A stretch of 64,000 nt of DNA from Alphaproteobacteria bacterium (GTDB lineage Bacteria > Pseudomonadota > Alphaproteobacteria > Rickettsiales > UBA8987), in NCBI GenBank assembly GCA_030429625.1, contig JAUIFA010000001.1, positions 347,306-411,305 of the forward strand, written 5' to 3'. Numbering within the stretch: the stretch's first letter is position 1; every line of letters starts with the position of its first letter. The position numbers and the translations under genes are program-made. Positions 18,545 through 29,021 of the stretch are shown here, piece by piece. Under the pieces are notes generated by a model. The model worked only from the letters and a program-made list of their open reading frames with translations, searched no databases and was not told where the DNA came from.

Positions 18545-18898
18545 CTATTTTTGTTTAATCTCATTGTTCTCGTCCAGCAAAATAGCTTTAGGCTTAAAAT
18601 TAACTGCCTCTTCCTCGCTCATTTGGGCGTAGGCAACGATGATCACCTTATCCCCGACATTGACCTTATGCGCCGCCGCACCTTGTACACAAACAGCGCC
18701 GCTACCGCCTTTTTCTTTGATGGCATAGGTAGTAAAACGCTCGCCATTATCCACATTGTAAATATCCACCTGTTCGTGCGGTAGAATGCCTGCTGCTTTC
18801 ATCAAATCCGCATCAATGCCCACTGAGCCTTCATATTCCAGATTGGCTTCAGTCACGGTGGCTCTGTGGAGTTTTCCTTTCATCATGGTGAGTAACAT
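18545..18898 (-). CDS. panD: aspartate 1-decarboxylase (pyruvoyl-dependent)
   Basis: A 117-residue proenzyme that makes beta-alanine for pantothenate and CoA. It aligns end to end with the family: [15 protein letters not shown], then YEGSVGID with the Gly-Ser self-cleavage site that yields the pyruvoyl group on Ser, then [10 protein letters not shown] and [11 protein letters not shown]. The ATG overlaps the glyQ stop by one base (TGATG), so translation is probably coupled. It lies between the two glycyl-tRNA synthetase subunit genes, which normally adjoin. panB is elsewhere in the window; panC is not seen. Confidence 0.95.
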   Translation of the reverse strand: MLLTMMKGKLHRATVTEANLEYEGSVGIDADLMKAAGILPHEQVDIYNVDNGERFTTYAIKEKGGSGAVCVQGAAAHKVNVGDKVIIVAYAQMSEEEAVNFKPKAILLDENNEIKQK

Positions 18899-19803
18899 CA
18901 GGCCGCATCCTCACTGACAGTAGGTTCGTCTGTTGTGTCTTTTGCCAACGATTTTAGCCACGTCTCGCAGCACCCTTTGGCCAGCGCGCGCACCCGGCCA
19001 ATATATGCTGCGCGTTCGGTCACCCCAATAACCCCACGTGCATCGAGTATGTTAAAGAAATGACTGGCCTTGATGCACTGATCATACGCAGGAAGGGCAA
19101 GACCTTTTTCTAAAATAGCGTGGCATTCTTTTTCTGCCACGTCAAAATGTTTAAACAATGCATCGGTGTTGGCATGTTCCAAATGATAGGCTGAAAATTC
19201 CTTCTCATTTTGCAGGAACACATCACCATAGGTAACTTTTCCTTCGCCTTCTACACCGTTAAAATCAAGGTCATAAACATTTTCAATGCCTTGTATGTAC
19301 ATCGCCAAACGCTCTAGGCCATAGGTGATTTCACCAGCAATAGGGTTGCAATCAAACCCGCCAACTTGTTGGAAATAGGTAAATTGGGTGACTTCCATCC
19401 CGTCGCACCACACTTCCCAGCCTAAGCCCCAAGCACCCAAAGTTGGGCTTTCCCAATCGTCTTCTACAAAGCGTATGTCATGTTTGGAAAGGTCAATACC
19501 AATTTCTTCGAGGCTTTTCAGATAAAGTTCCTGAATGTTTTCTGGCGAAGGTTTTAAGATGACCTGAAACTGATAATAATGGCCCAAGCGGTTGGGGTTC
19601 TCACCATAGCGGCCGTCTTTTGGGCGACGTGAAGGCTGAACATAAGCCGCATTCCACGCATCTGGCCCCAAAGCACGCAAGGTAGTGGCCGGATGAAACG
19701 TACCTGCGCCCACTTCCATGTCGTAGGGCTGAAGAACGGTGCAGCCCTGTTTTGCCCAGTAATTTTGTAGTGTTAATATCAGTTCTTGAAAACTTTTTGC
19801 CAT
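18898..19803 (-). CDS. glyQ: glycine--tRNA ligase alpha subunit
   Basis: The catalytic alpha subunit (301 residues) of glycyl-tRNA synthetase. It shows [36 protein letters not shown] and [19 protein letters not shown], all hallmarks of the class II catalytic core of GlyQ. The open frame could begin at 19848. However, AAGG lies seven bases before the ATG at 19803 and family members begin at this point, so 19803 is preferred. First gene of the operon with panD and glyS. Confidence 0.96.
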   Translation of the reverse strand: MAKSFQELILTLQNYWAKQGCTVLQPYDMEVGAGTFHPATTLRALGPDAWNAAYVQPSRRPKDGRYGENPNRLGHYYQFQVILKPSPENIQELYLKSLEEIGIDLSKHDIRFVEDDWESPTLGAWGLGWEVWCDGMEVTQFTYFQQVGGFDCNPIAGEITYGLERLAMYIQGIENVYDLDFNGVEGEGKVTYGDVFLQNEKEFSAYHLEHANTDALFKHFDVAEKECHAILEKGLALPAYDQCIKASHFFNILDARGVIGVTERAAYIGRVRALAKGCCETWLKSLAKDTTDEPTVSEDAA

Positions 19804-20003
19804 GTTAACCTTATTATCTACGCTCAGGGCTCTGTCCCTTGGCGCCACGTAGGCTTCGCTCCCACTTGGTCGCTAGTCCTTACTACGTTCGTCTATAAAA
19901 ATATCGAACAGGCAATAGCATGCTCTTACTTCAATGGCAATAATTAAGTCGTTGCAATAGATTCTATTTGCCTCTTTTTCCTGTGGGATGTATTAGAGTT
20001 TAT

Positions 20004-21020
20004 ATGAATAAGTTAGCAAAAGAAGACATGGTAGTCCAAGGACAAAACGCGCTGGATAAGTGGAGCGGGCTTTTTGCTGAAGAGCTGCAGGCGGTGGACG
20101 CTAAAATTTTGTACGACACGCAAAGCGAAGCCTCATTGATTCCTCAAATTGTGGGGCATATTATTGCTTCTGGTGGCAAACGCATTCGCCCAATTCTTAC
20201 CATTCTTTGTGCTAAATTATGCGGTTACGATGCGGGAGATCGGCATATTAATCTAGCTGCCGCGATTGAATTTTTCCATACAGCAACCCTTTTGCATGAT
20301 GATGTGGTGGACGAAAGCGACCTGAGAAGAGGGGTCAAAACTGCCAATAACATATGGGGAAATGCGCCCAGTGTTCTGGTAGGAGACTTTCTTTTAGGTA
20401 AGGCTTTTCAGATACTTGCACAAGATGGTTCAATAAAAATATTACGTATTCTTTCGGACACGTCAGCCATCATCACTGAAGGGGAAGTCAAGCAATTGAT
20501 ACAGATTAGTGATATCACCACCTCCAGAGAAAAATATCTTGAAATTATTGCTTCCAAAACTGCCGCACTTTTCACTGCTGCCTGTCAGGTAGGCGCAATT
20601 ATCACCGATGAAAATCAGGAAAAGGAAGGAGCCCTGCGTGACTTTGGCCAATCTCTTGGTGTCGCCTTTCAGATTGTAGATGATGCTTTGGATTATTCCT
20701 CAAAAGAAGAACAGCTCGGCAAAACCATAGGTGATGATTTTAGAGAAGGAAAGGTAACTTTGCCGGTGATCTTGGCGTATGCGCAGGGGACAGAAGAAGA
20801 AAGGGAATTCTGGCAAAGAACCATTGAAGAAGGCCAGGATGAGAAAGATTTAGAAAAAGCAATCGCCTTAATAAATAAACATAATATTATCCTGCAAGTA
20901 ACTGATATCGCTGAAGAATATGTCAATAAAGCGGTGCAGTCCTTACAAATATTCAAGCCATGCCGTGAAAAACAGGCATTAGAAGACCTTCTTCGTTTTT
21001 CTGTTAGTAGGTTGTATTAG
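20004..21020 (+). CDS. ispB: polyprenyl diphosphate synthase (octaprenyl-type)
   Basis: A trans-prenyltransferase of about 338 residues that elongates isoprenoid diphosphates, probably for the ubiquinone side chain. The first Asp-rich motif is LHDDVVDESD near residue 98, followed by LRRG; the second is IVDDALDYS near 225. GGKRIRP near the N-terminus binds isopentenyl diphosphate. Small side chains before the first Asp-rich motif suggest a long product, but the chain length is inferred. The frame is open from 19968; I prefer the ATG at 20004, and one at 20028 is also possible because no clear ribosome site marks either. Divergent from glyQ. Confidence 0.9.
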   Translation: MNKLAKEDMVVQGQNALDKWSGLFAEELQAVDAKILYDTQSEASLIPQIVGHIIASGGKRIRPILTILCAKLCGYDAGDRHINLAAAIEFFHTATLLHDDVVDESDLRRGVKTANNIWGNAPSVLVGDFLLGKAFQILAQDGSIKILRILSDTSAIITEGEVKQLIQISDITTSREKYLEIIASKTAALFTAACQVGAIITDENQEKEGALRDFGQSLGVAFQIVDDALDYSSKEEQLGKTIGDDFREGKVTLPVILAYAQGTEEEREFWQRTIEEGQDEKDLEKAIALINKHNIILQVTDIAEEYVNKAVQSLQIFKPCREKQALEDLLRFSVSRLY

Positions 21021-21138
21021 TAGCTGTCTTTTCAATTATAATACATAAAATTTTAAATAAATTGATGACTTCTTAATAGATTTCCTATAGCCTAGTTAAT
21101 TAAAGGGTTATGTTATTTTAAACAAGGAGAGTGAAATA

Positions 21139-21546
21139 ATGTCGGAGAAACAGTTAACGGACATGCAAAAACGTCTTATCAAAGACGTCCATAAATATGA
21201 CGATATAAAACTTCTTATGCTTGAGAATTCATTGGCAGCACGGATGGATGCTGAGATTCGCTCCCAAATCCGAAAAGCAACACCTATCGTGATTAGCTTT
21301 ATTTTGTTGGGAGCGATCATTGCTTCTTTTAGCCATCTGCTATTCTTTGTCTTTATTCCTGCCGGGCTTTTGTTTGGCCGGATGTTGGCAAATGATTCAG
21401 AAAAAAGATTGAAGCCAATTCGAGAAAATAAAATAGTGGTGGATATTATCAGTGCCAAAGGCGACGAAACGCGGATGGACTTGATAAAGAGGGACTACAG
21501 TATTGATGATGAGTTTGTTAAAAAGGTATTAGGCTTTAAATCCTAA
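21139..21546 (+). CDS. small membrane protein of unknown function
   Basis: A 135-residue protein with a soluble helical N-terminus (about 45 residues). A helical hairpin of two membrane segments follows (VISFILLGAIIASFSHLLFFVFIPAGLLFG, about 51-80), then a charged C-terminus. AAGGAGAG eight bases before the ATG supports the start. I recognise no family. It is convergent with panB, six bases apart. Confidence 0.75.
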   Translation: MSEKQLTDMQKRLIKDVHKYDDIKLLMLENSLAARMDAEIRSQIRKATPIVISFILLGAIIASFSHLLFFVFIPAGLLFGRMLANDSEKRLKPIRENKIVVDIISAKGDETRMDLIKRDYSIDDEFVKKVLGFKS

Positions 21547-21552
21547 AGCCGT

Positions 21553-22392
21553 TTAACTGTATAATTTACTCACGTTCTCAGCGTCTTTAATGTCAAAGCA
21601 ATGTTTGTCTTCAGGGAATTGACGTTGGCGTACGTCGTTGCTAAATTGCGATACTGCGCTGGCAATGTTTTGGTCAATTTGAGCGTATTTTTTTACAAAT
21701 TTTGGAACATGGTCGCCGGAAAGCCCCAGCATGTCTTGAGAAACCAACACCTGTCCATCGCATTTATGTGATGCGCCAATCCCAATGGTAGGAATGTTTA
21801 ATCTTGATGTGATGGTTTGAGCAAGGCTTTCGGTTATTCCTTCCAAAACAACAGCAAACGCACCAGATGCCTCAACAGCAAGAGCATCTTCAAGAATGCT
21901 CTGTTTTTCCTCCTCCGTTTTGCCCTGATACCCATAGCCACCTAAGGTGTTGACGGATTGTGGTGTGAGACCAACATGCCCCATAACGGCAATACCTCGT
22001 GAAGAAAGAAATCCGATTGTGTCGGCCATCTCAACACCACCTTCCAACTTTACCGCGCCAGCACCAGAATGTTGAAGAATTTTGGCAGCATTTTTAAAAG
22101 CCTTTTGAGGACTTTGCTGATAAGAACCAAAAGGCATATCCACTACCACCAGTGCTTTTTTTGAGCCACGTACCACCGCAGCACCATGATCGCACATCAT
22201 TCTCACACTAACAGATAGGGTATTTTCCATACCGTAGAGAACCATGCCAAGGGAGTCTCCCACCAAGAGTAGGTCACAATGCTCGTCAAGAATTCTAGCC
22301 ATAACAACATCATACGCGGTTAGGCACACCAAAGGCTGACCAAGAGTTTTGGCCTTCTGTATATGTTTTATGGTATTGCGGGGGTTTTTCAC
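21553..22392 (-). CDS. panB: 3-methyl-2-oxobutanoate hydroxymethyltransferase
   Basis: This 279-residue TIM-barrel enzyme transfers a hydroxymethyl group from methylenetetrahydrofolate to ketoisovalerate, the first committed step of pantothenate synthesis. The metal ligands are visible in [11 protein letters not shown] (Asp near 45), VVDMPFGSY (Asp near 84) and KLEGG (Glu near 114), with IGIGAS later. It begins 23 bases after the histidine kinase on the same strand, so the two may share a transcript. Confidence 0.96.
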   Translation of the reverse strand: MKNPRNTIKHIQKAKTLGQPLVCLTAYDVVMARILDEHCDLLLVGDSLGMVLYGMENTLSVSVRMMCDHGAAVVRGSKKALVVVDMPFGSYQQSPQKAFKNAAKILQHSGAGAVKLEGGVEMADTIGFLSSRGIAVMGHVGLTPQSVNTLGGYGYQGKTEEEKQSILEDALAVEASGAFAVVLEGITESLAQTITSRLNIPTIGIGASHKCDGQVLVSQDMLGLSGDHVPKFVKKYAQIDQNIASAVSQFSNDVRQRQFPEDKHCFDIKDAENVSKLYS

Positions 22393-22415
22393 TTTAAGCC
22401 ACCAATCCTTGCCTT

Positions 22416-24389
22416 TTACTCTTCTTTAAACATTGGCGGTTCGCCCTTTAGTTTGGGCATGGTATTAACAGAACCGTCTGTTTTTTCATCATCAATAGAC
22501 TCATTTTCAGAATTGTCAATAGGAGGGGTATCATCCGAGAGGATATCCAGCGTTGACATATTGCTCGGCGTGTCCTGTTCCTCAGGCATGCTTTGTGCCT
22601 CATCATTCTTTGGTTCTTCTGCGGGTTCATCAGGCGGTGGAGTTTTACCGTCGGTGAGTATGTCCAGCGTTGATACAGATTTTTGTTTGTCCTCTTCTTC
22701 AGTGTTGGAAATAGGCTCAGAGATTGTTTGAGAATTAGCAAAGATACTGTTTTCTTCATTAAATGCTTTTTCTATACCCTCTTTGGCTTCAGTATCTTCA
22801 ACATCCTTATTCTCGGACAGATTACCATGCTCTTCTGGTACAGCAATAACTTCTTGCGGGTCAGATGTATTTTCAGCTAAAGTATCGTCTATGCCAACAT
22901 CGTCATTTTCTTCTTCCAAATCTTTTTGGTATGTTTTTAATGCCTCCATCTCATCGTATGCGCCGGTACCTTTTTCTTCAATGTAGGGTAAAGAGACGAT
23001 CACGGTTGTGCCTTTATTTGGTTCACTCCTAATATCAAGATTACCACCCATCAGCTCCACCAATTTGTTAGAAAGAGGAAGCCCAAGGCCGGTACCTTCA
23101 TATTTTCTGCTCAAATGGTTTTCAACCTGCCCAAAGGTTGCCATCACTTTTGAGATGTCTTTTGCCGCAATACCAACACCAGTATCCTGTACTTCAATTA
23201 CAAACTTATTTTCTGTTAGATTGTGCCAGGCATAAAGCGTCACCGCACCATTCTCCGGTGTAAACTTTACTGCATTAGAGAATAGGTTAAGTAACACCTG
23301 CTTTAGACGCTTGCCGTCTGTATGCAGAATATAATGTTGTTTTGGGATTTCACTCACCAGCTTGACTTTTGCCTCATTGGCTCGTGGGCTAACAAGGCGT
23401 AATGAGTTCTTCATAATTTTGGTAACGTCTACGTCGGCCAGATCAACAGTAAGTTTCCCAGCTTCAGCTTTGGAATAATCTAAAATATCATTGATCAAAC
23501 TGAGCAGATGTACCCCTGAAGTGTAGATGTCATTTATATAGTTTTTATATTGTTGGTTATTAATGGGTCCCATAACTTCGTCTTTTACAATCTCTGAAAA
23601 GCCAATGATTGCGTTTAGTGGTGTGCGGAGTTCATGACTGACATTGGCAAGAAATTGTGATTTTTCCTGATTTTCTTTTTCTGCACTGGCCATGGCCGTT
23701 TCGAGTGCGGCGGTAGTCTCATATTGTTTCTCAAACTCTTTCTCGGTGCGTTGAGTGATAAACAGCATGGTACCAAACAATCCGCCAAAAATCAGGGTAA
23801 CCAACCCAATTGCAATTGCGATATTGGTTGCCACATCGTGCCAGAAGGGAGTTATGTCATAGATAACTTCAAGAATGGCATTTTCAGGGCTCTGGTCAAT
23901 GCTGTGAAATGGCCTTATAGGAATGTACGAGCGTACCACATTATATTCCAACCCATTAACACCGTATTGGTTGATCAGCTTGCTGGATTGTAAACCAGCC
24001 TGAGCTTCTTTAAAGCCATCTTCTGCGGCCGTATCGGTATTTATGCTAAAGAAGCTTTGTTTGTGATCAAGCATGTCCACCCCATCATGGCTATAAATTT
24101 TAAAGCCAATGATAGAGTTTTCACGAATGCGACCTATGAACTTATCAAGTTCCTTTTTTAACTTATCAAGCTTTGGACAGCGTTTATCACATGGCAAATA
24201 GGCAAAGGTTTTTTGGTATTTCCACCAGATGGAATTGGTAAAAGAGGTGGCAATGGATTTGTTGCCGGAGATAGCGATTGGTTTGACAATGCTATTTTCG
24301 ACATAAGAAGAGCCTAATATTCCTACGGCCGAAAAGGAGAAGAGGATAAAAAGGAAGCTAAAAACGTAAAAGTAGCGCAATGATGGCAT
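22416..24389 (-). CDS. membrane sensor histidine kinase with long acidic C-terminal tail
   Basis: 657 residues. One membrane segment at about 8-28, a periplasmic sensor region with a Cys-x3-Cys pair (CDKRCPKL), and a second membrane segment at about 186-210. Then come HisKA with the phospho-acceptor in [17 protein letters not shown] (near 252) and HATPase_c with N, G1 and G2 boxes ([31 protein letters not shown]). No receiver or HPt follows. The last ~180 residues are a Glu/Asp/Pro/Ser-rich, probably disordered tail in which STLDIL(T/S)D occurs twice about 38 residues apart. The signal sensed is unknown. It lies directly upstream of panB. Confidence 0.9.
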   Translation of the reverse strand: MPSLRYFYVFSFLFILFSFSAVGILGSSYVENSIVKPIAISGNKSIATSFTNSIWWKYQKTFAYLPCDKRCPKLDKLKKELDKFIGRIRENSIIGFKIYSHDGVDMLDHKQSFFSINTDTAAEDGFKEAQAGLQSSKLINQYGVNGLEYNVVRSYIPIRPFHSIDQSPENAILEVIYDITPFWHDVATNIAIAIGLVTLIFGGLFGTMLFITQRTEKEFEKQYETTAALETAMASAEKENQEKSQFLANVSHELRTPLNAIIGFSEIVKDEVMGPINNQQYKNYINDIYTSGVHLLSLINDILDYSKAEAGKLTVDLADVDVTKIMKNSLRLVSPRANEAKVKLVSEIPKQHYILHTDGKRLKQVLLNLFSNAVKFTPENGAVTLYAWHNLTENKFVIEVQDTGVGIAAKDISKVMATFGQVENHLSRKYEGTGLGLPLSNKLVELMGGNLDIRSEPNKGTTVIVSLPYIEEKGTGAYDEMEALKTYQKDLEEENDDVGIDDTLAENTSDPQEVIAVPEEHGNLSENKDVEDTEAKEGIEKAFNEENSIFANSQTISEPISNTEEEDKQKSVSTLDILTDGKTPPPDEPAEEPKNDEAQSMPEEQDTPSNMSTLDILSDDTPPIDNSENESIDDEKTDGSVNTMPKLKGEPPMFKEE

Positions 24390-24517
24390 TTATAACACCG
24401 ACCCCTGTTATAACTTGAATGATTGTCACACTCTACTGAATATCAGGGTGCGAATAAAGCATTTTTTATGATGTGAGGCTATTTTTATCCTTATTAAAAA
24501 TAAAGTGATGTAATTTG

Positions 24518-24546
24518 TTGACTGTTATTATTTCTTGCTCTATACA
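24518..24546 (+). promoter_or_regulatory. sigma70-type promoter of the rpmH operon
   Basis: TTGACT (24518-24523) is followed after exactly 17 bases by TATACA (24541-24546), giving a leader of roughly 50 bases before the rpmH GTG. Position and spacing fit a strong ribosomal-protein promoter. Confidence 0.6.
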
Positions 24547-24600
24547 GGGCGACCTTATTGGACTATGTCTAAAATATATATATTTGATGGAGAATTATAA

Positions 24601-24735
24601 GTGAAACGTACATTTCAACCAAGTAATCTGGTTCGTGCGCGTCGTCACGGTTTCCGTGCTCGTATGGCTACAGTGGGTGGCCGCAAGGTAATTAACGCTC
24701 GCCGTGCTAAAGGTCGTAAAGTTCTTTCAGCATAG
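24601..24735 (+). CDS. rpmH: 50S ribosomal protein L34
   Basis: A 44-residue, Arg/Lys-rich protein starting with GTG and reading [19 protein letters not shown], then [20 protein letters not shown], the complete L34 family sequence. It is the first gene of the conserved rpmH-rnpA-yidD-yidC run. A GGAG ribosome site precedes the GTG. Confidence 0.97.
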   Translation: MKRTFQPSNLVRARRHGFRARMATVGGRKVINARRAKGRKVLSA

Positions 24736-24770
24736 TTGTTCTGTGTGATTAGGAATGTTGGAGGTTTTCA

Positions 24771-25109
24771 ATGGCTGTTATGCTAAGATTAAAAAAGCGT
24801 AATGCGTTTGTTGATGTGGCATCCAACGGTGCTTCGGTGTTGACCAAAGGCCTAGTATTGCAATATAAAAAACGAGATACGAACGATTGTGACGATTGTC
24901 GAGTTGGCTTTACTGTCACCAAAAAGATAGGCGGTGCAGTTGTGAGAAACAGGATAAAGCGGCGTTTACGTGCTTTGTCGGCTCTGGTTTTTACTACTTT
25001 GGCAAAACCTGGTTACGATTATGTCATCATTGGGCGCAAAGCCGCGATAGGGCGTTCGTTTGATGCGTTGTTGAAAGATTTGAAATACGCAATGCATCAG
25101 GTGAATTAA
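24771..25109 (+). CDS. rnpA: ribonuclease P protein component
   Basis: A basic 112-residue protein that binds the catalytic RNA and helps mature tRNA 5' ends. The family signature appears as [20 protein letters not shown] near residues 45-64, followed by RLRAL and the C-terminal [11 protein letters not shown]. Order and spacing with rpmH upstream and yidD downstream are the standard arrangement. A GGAGG lies just before the start. Confidence 0.95.
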   Translation: MAVMLRLKKRNAFVDVASNGASVLTKGLVLQYKKRDTNDCDDCRVGFTVTKKIGGAVVRNRIKRRLRALSALVFTTLAKPGYDYVIIGRKAAIGRSFDALLKDLKYAMHQVN

Positions 25110-25120
25110 GGCTTTATAAT

Positions 25121-25366
25121 ATGATAGCTTCCATTTTGAGAATATGTATTAAGGCCTACCGATTGCTCATTTCCCCTTTTTTATATAATAATTGTCGCTA
25201 TACTCCCACCTGCTCTGAATATGCGCTAGATGCGTTAAGGATACATGGGGTTTTAAAGGGCGGCTTTTTGGCGATAAAACGCATCATGCGCTGTCACCCA
25301 TGGAGCAAAAGTGGTTTTGACCCTGTGCCCGATGGAAATAGGCATGAGTGTTGTAAACATAATTAA
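25121..25366 (+). CDS. yidD: membrane protein insertion efficiency factor
   Basis: An 81-residue protein associated with YidC-dependent insertion. The core [19 protein letters not shown]-type signature is present, as are ISPFL at the start and [13 protein letters not shown] at the end. It lies 11 bases after rnpA and 17 bases before yidC. Confidence 0.95.
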   Translation: MIASILRICIKAYRLLISPFLYNNCRYTPTCSEYALDALRIHGVLKGGFLAIKRIMRCHPWSKSGFDPVPDGNRHECCKHN

Positions 25367-25383
25367 GACAGACATGGATTAGT

Positions 25384-27153
25384 ATGACAGACGATAAAAA
25401 AAGATTGGTTATTTTCTTTATAATTACTGCCATTTTCATGGTGTTTTGGCAAGTTTGGTATGTTAATCCACAGCTTGAGGCACGTAAAAAATGGGAAGAG
25501 GAGCAGAAATTACAATCAGAGTCTGAAGGGCTGACATTGGACAAAGTTCTCAGCGGTAAGGCAGCAAAAGACAATGGATCTGTTGCGGTTAATGTGGAAG
25601 AAACTGCCCAAGCCGTCATAAACCAAAAAGCACAAGATCTTGCCCCTGCAAAGCGTATACAAATCCAAAGCCCTACTGTCAAAGGCTCATTCTCCTTGAG
25701 AGGGTTGCGCTTTGATGATGCGGTTCTGCCTGAATTTAGACAGGCATTAGATAAGAGCAGTCCTGCGGAAGTTTTATTATCTCCTATAGGTAAGAAAGAA
25801 TCTTATTTTCTTGAGCTTGGCTGGTTGGCAGCAGACGAAACAAAAGTTCCCAACGCACAGTCATTGTGGCAAAGCGACAAAGAGGTGTTGAAGCCGGGTG
25901 GGAATATTACCCTTACATGGAACAACGGTGCAGGATTGTTATTTAAGAGAGTGATGACACTTGACGAACATTACTTATTCACGGTGGTGGATTCTGTTGA
26001 AAACACAGGAAATTCTTCGGCCAATCTTATCCCTTATGGTAGAATTAATAGGGCGCGTAGTGATGCTCAGGCAATGTATATTTCTCACGAAGGGCCGCTT
26101 ACTGTGTTGGATGAAGTGCTGGAAGAAGTGACCTATGGTGATCTCAAAGACGACGGAAAACACGAGTTTATTAAAGGACATGGTTGGCTGGGCATGGCTG
26201 ATAAATATTGGTTGACGGCAATTTTACCGTCTCCGGAAGACGCGATTACGGTCAAATCCATTTACAGTGAGTCTAAGCATGAAAATCGCTATCAGATAGA
26301 TTATACTGGCGACTGGCAAGAAGTTGCTCCCGGCACTTCAACGCAAGTCACCCGCCATGTATTTGTAGGGGCAAAAAAAGTAAAATTGCTTGATGAATAT
26401 GGTGAAAATCTAGGTGTGCCTTTGTTCGATCGAGCGGTGGATTATGGCTGGTTGTATTTCTTAACCAAGCCGATGTTTGCGGTTTTGTCCATGTTTTATC
26501 ATCTGATTGGTAATTTTGGTCTGGCGATTTTGTCCTTAACGGTGGTGGTGAAACTATTATTATTCCCATTGGCAAGCAAGGGCTATCGTTCTATGGCAAG
26601 AATGCGTACCATTATGCCGGAAATGACGCAGATAAAAGAGCGTTATAAAGATGATCGTGTGAAACTCAATCAGGAAATGATGGATTTGTACAAGCGTCAT
26701 AAAGTCAATCCCGCAGCGGGTTGTTTGCCGGTATTCTTACAGTTGCCGGTATTTTTTGCGTTGTATAAGGTTCTGTATGTCTCCATTGAGATGCGCCATG
26801 CGCCATTTTACGGCTGGATACACGACCTCTCTGCGCCAGATCCTACCGATATATTTAATTTGTTTGGGTTGTTGCCTTATGATGTGGTTTCTTGGCTGCC
26901 GGTCATTGGTGCTTGGCCAATAATATACGCGGTAACCATGTATATTCAGCAAGCATTAAACCCTCCACCTTCTGATCCTTCGCAGGCCTTGGTAATGAAA
27001 TTATTACCATTGCTGTTCTTGTTTTTATTTGCAAGTTTCCCTGCGGGTTTGGTTATTTACTGGGTATGGAACAACATATTGTCGATCATTCAGCAATATA
27101 TTATCAACCGGTCAATCAACAAGACTTCAGAAAAAAAGCTTAGCACCTCATAG
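25384..27153 (+). CDS. yidC: membrane protein insertase
   Basis: A 589-residue inner-membrane insertase of the YidC/Oxa1 family. It has an N-terminal membrane anchor (about 8-28), a large periplasmic beta-rich domain (to about 350), and the C-terminal insertase core with five membrane segments. The core includes the conserved FGLAILSLTVVVKL, the cytoplasmic coiled region and PAAGCLPVFLQLPVFFALY. The core carries the positively charged groove in other members. It is the last of the rpmH cluster's translation/insertion genes. Confidence 0.97.
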   Translation: MTDDKKRLVIFFIITAIFMVFWQVWYVNPQLEARKKWEEEQKLQSESEGLTLDKVLSGKAAKDNGSVAVNVEETAQAVINQKAQDLAPAKRIQIQSPTVKGSFSLRGLRFDDAVLPEFRQALDKSSPAEVLLSPIGKKESYFLELGWLAADETKVPNAQSLWQSDKEVLKPGGNITLTWNNGAGLLFKRVMTLDEHYLFTVVDSVENTGNSSANLIPYGRINRARSDAQAMYISHEGPLTVLDEVLEEVTYGDLKDDGKHEFIKGHGWLGMADKYWLTAILPSPEDAITVKSIYSESKHENRYQIDYTGDWQEVAPGTSTQVTRHVFVGAKKVKLLDEYGENLGVPLFDRAVDYGWLYFLTKPMFAVLSMFYHLIGNFGLAILSLTVVVKLLLFPLASKGYRSMARMRTIMPEMTQIKERYKDDRVKLNQEMMDLYKRHKVNPAAGCLPVFLQLPVFFALYKVLYVSIEMRHAPFYGWIHDLSAPDPTDIFNLFGLLPYDVVSWLPVIGAWPIIYAVTMYIQQALNPPPSDPSQALVMKLLPLLFLFLFASFPAGLVIYWVWNNILSIIQQYIINRSINKTSEKKLSTS

Positions 27154-27166
27154 TTATGGTATAAAA

Positions 27167-27796
27167 ATGGTGGAAGGAAAATCAAAATCCAAAGTAGGGA
27201 AGAGTCTCTTTCGCCAGCCATGTGATTTTGTCCGTGGGGCAAGTAGCGTGTCAAGTCTTCCGCCAACTGCCTATCCTGAGGTGGCGTTTTGCGGTCGGTC
27301 AAATGTTGGTAAATCCAGTTTGTTAAATTCGCTGACTAAGCGCAAAAGCCTTGCCCGCACATCCAAAACCCCCGGCTGCACAAGAGAGGTAAATTTTTTT
27401 CTTCTTGGGGAATCTATCATGTTGGCGGATGTTCCCGGATATGGTTATGCCAAGGCAGGCAAAAAAGAGGTGGAAGGATGGAATCAGCTCATTCGTGACT
27501 ATTTGCGTGGTAGGCCTAATCTTTATCGTGTATTTTTGTTGATTGATTCGCGCCATGGTGTTAAGCCTAATGATGTTGAGATTATGAGTATGCTTGATGA
27601 ATCAGCAGTGTCATATCAGATAGTCCTTACAAAAATAGACAAACAAACCGCTAGCAATCTTGAGCGGCTAAAAGAAGAGATTGCAGAGATGAATGTAAAA
27701 CATCCGGCATTGCATCCGGAGATATTGCAAACAAGCTCAAAGGATAATACCGGTATGGACGAGGTAAGACTGGCAATATCAAGTTTTGTGAAGTAA
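27167..27796 (+). CDS. engB: ribosome biogenesis GTP-binding protein YihA/YsxC/EngB
   Basis: A 209-residue GTPase required for assembly of the large ribosomal subunit. It shows G1 GRSNVGKSS near residue 43, the G2-region TPGCT, G3 DVPGYGYA and G4 TKID. The open frame extends back to 27029 inside yidC, but family members start near the ATG at 27167, 13 bases after the yidC stop. Placement after yidC is common in alphaproteobacteria. Confidence 0.94.
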   Translation: MVEGKSKSKVGKSLFRQPCDFVRGASSVSSLPPTAYPEVAFCGRSNVGKSSLLNSLTKRKSLARTSKTPGCTREVNFFLLGESIMLADVPGYGYAKAGKKEVEGWNQLIRDYLRGRPNLYRVFLLIDSRHGVKPNDVEIMSMLDESAVSYQIVLTKIDKQTASNLERLKEEIAEMNVKHPALHPEILQTSSKDNTGMDEVRLAISSFVK

Positions 27797-27825
27797 ATAA
27801 CAGTTATTAGTAATTGGTAATTTTT

Positions 27826-28725
27826 ATGACAGAAGAAAGTAAAATAGATCAGGCATTGTTGGTTGAGGCGCAGACCCTTTCTGACGCTCTGCCTTATATG
27901 CGGGAATTTAGTGGTGAAACCTTCATCATTAAGTTTGGCGGCAGTGCTATGGGCGATCCTGAATTGTTCAAACAATTTGCTCGGGATGTGGTGCTGATGA
28001 AGCAAGTTGGTATCAACCCAATCATTGTACATGGTGGCGGCCCCCAAATTGGTGCAATGCTTGAAAAACTTCGGATAAAAAGTGAATTTATTGATGGGCT
28101 TAGGGTAACGGACAAAGAGACCGTGGATGTGGTGGAAATGGTGCTTTCAGGCACCATCAATAAGCAGATTGTGACCGCCATCAATGAGGCGGGAGGTGTT
28201 GCTATTGGTCTTTCTGGAAAAGATGGTTCTATGATTGAAGCACAGAAAGTGCGCAAAACAAAGAGAAATAACGATTCAAATATAGAGAAGATACTTGATC
28301 TTGGTTTTGTTGGTGAACCTATTTCGATCAATCCCATATTGTTTGTGATGTTTGAAGATACGGACATCATACCGGTGATTGCCCCCATTGGCGTAGGAAA
28401 AGACGGGCAGACCTATAACATCAATGCGGATACGGCTGCTGGTGCGTTGGCCGCGGCGTTGGCGGCAAAAAAGCTTATAATGCTTACGGATGTGCCAGGG
28501 GTGCTTTCCAAAGACAAAGAGCTTATCAGCCAGATATCCATTGACGAAGTTAAGTCTTTATTTAAAGACGGAACTATTAGCGGAGGGATGATTCCAAAGG
28601 TACAGACATGCATTGATGCCATTAATGGCAATGTGGAAGCCGCGCATATCCTTGACGGTAGAACGCCACATGTGTTGCTTCTGGAAATTTTTACCAAACA
28701 TGGCACAGGCACCATGATTGTCTAA
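27826..28725 (+). CDS. argB: acetylglutamate kinase
   Basis: A 299-residue kinase for the second step of arginine synthesis. The amino-acid-kinase fold is clear: [30 protein letters not shown], and [11 protein letters not shown], ending in HGTGTMI. The start at the ATG 27826 (MTEESKIDQ) is preferred over a TTG at 27814. It follows engB by 29 bases, a neighbourhood seen in other alphaproteobacteria. Feedback by arginine is typical for such long N-terminal forms but is not provable here. Confidence 0.96.
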   Translation: MTEESKIDQALLVEAQTLSDALPYMREFSGETFIIKFGGSAMGDPELFKQFARDVVLMKQVGINPIIVHGGGPQIGAMLEKLRIKSEFIDGLRVTDKETVDVVEMVLSGTINKQIVTAINEAGGVAIGLSGKDGSMIEAQKVRKTKRNNDSNIEKILDLGFVGEPISINPILFVMFEDTDIIPVIAPIGVGKDGQTYNINADTAAGALAAALAAKKLIMLTDVPGVLSKDKELISQISIDEVKSLFKDGTISGGMIPKVQTCIDAINGNVEAAHILDGRTPHVLLLEIFTKHGTGTMIV

Positions 28726-28731
28726 TAAAAA

Positions 28732-28752
28732 AACCCCTGACATGCAGGGGTT
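28732..28752. terminator. rho-independent terminator between convergent genes
   Basis: AACCCCTG (28732-28739) pairs with CAGGGGTT (28745-28752) around a five-base loop. On the minus strand the stem is followed by a run of seven Ts, so it mainly ends the DUF465 transcript; on the plus strand a weaker T-rich tail may end argB. Confidence 0.85.
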
Positions 28753-28764
28753 CTTCATTTATTG

Positions 28765-28959
28765 TTATTGAACAGTTTCGTGCTGTCTTTTTCTTAGACG
28801 TTTTGATAATACCTCAATTTCTTCCTTAATTCGCAGTCGTCTCTTTTTCATCTCCCTGATGTTTTCATCCGGTGTATAGTGCACATACGCATCATGGATA
28901 TCTTTGGTAAGTTTGTTGCTGCGCTTATTTAACGTATCAATATGAGATAGAACTGTCAT
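28765..28959 (-). CDS. YdcH-family protein (DUF465)
   Basis: A 64-residue, highly charged, fully helical protein of the DUF465/YdcH family, recognised by the pattern HIDTLNKRSNKLTKDIHDAY ... IREMKKRRLRIKEEIEVL. Function is unknown in general; size and charge fit a small coiled coil. GGGGAG before the ATG supports the start. A strong terminator follows. Confidence 0.88.
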   Translation of the reverse strand: MTVLSHIDTLNKRSNKLTKDIHDAYVHYTPDENIREMKKRRLRIKEEIEVLSKRLRKRQHETVQ

Positions 28960-29021
28960 ATTTTCTCCCCTTTTTTAAGTTTTACTTTATATGCATTGCG
29001 CATAGAGGATATCGACAAGCT

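Noticed and set aside
27029-27166. Extended engB start inside yidC
   Set aside because: The additional N-terminal residues derive from another frame of yidC and are not found in the GTPase family.
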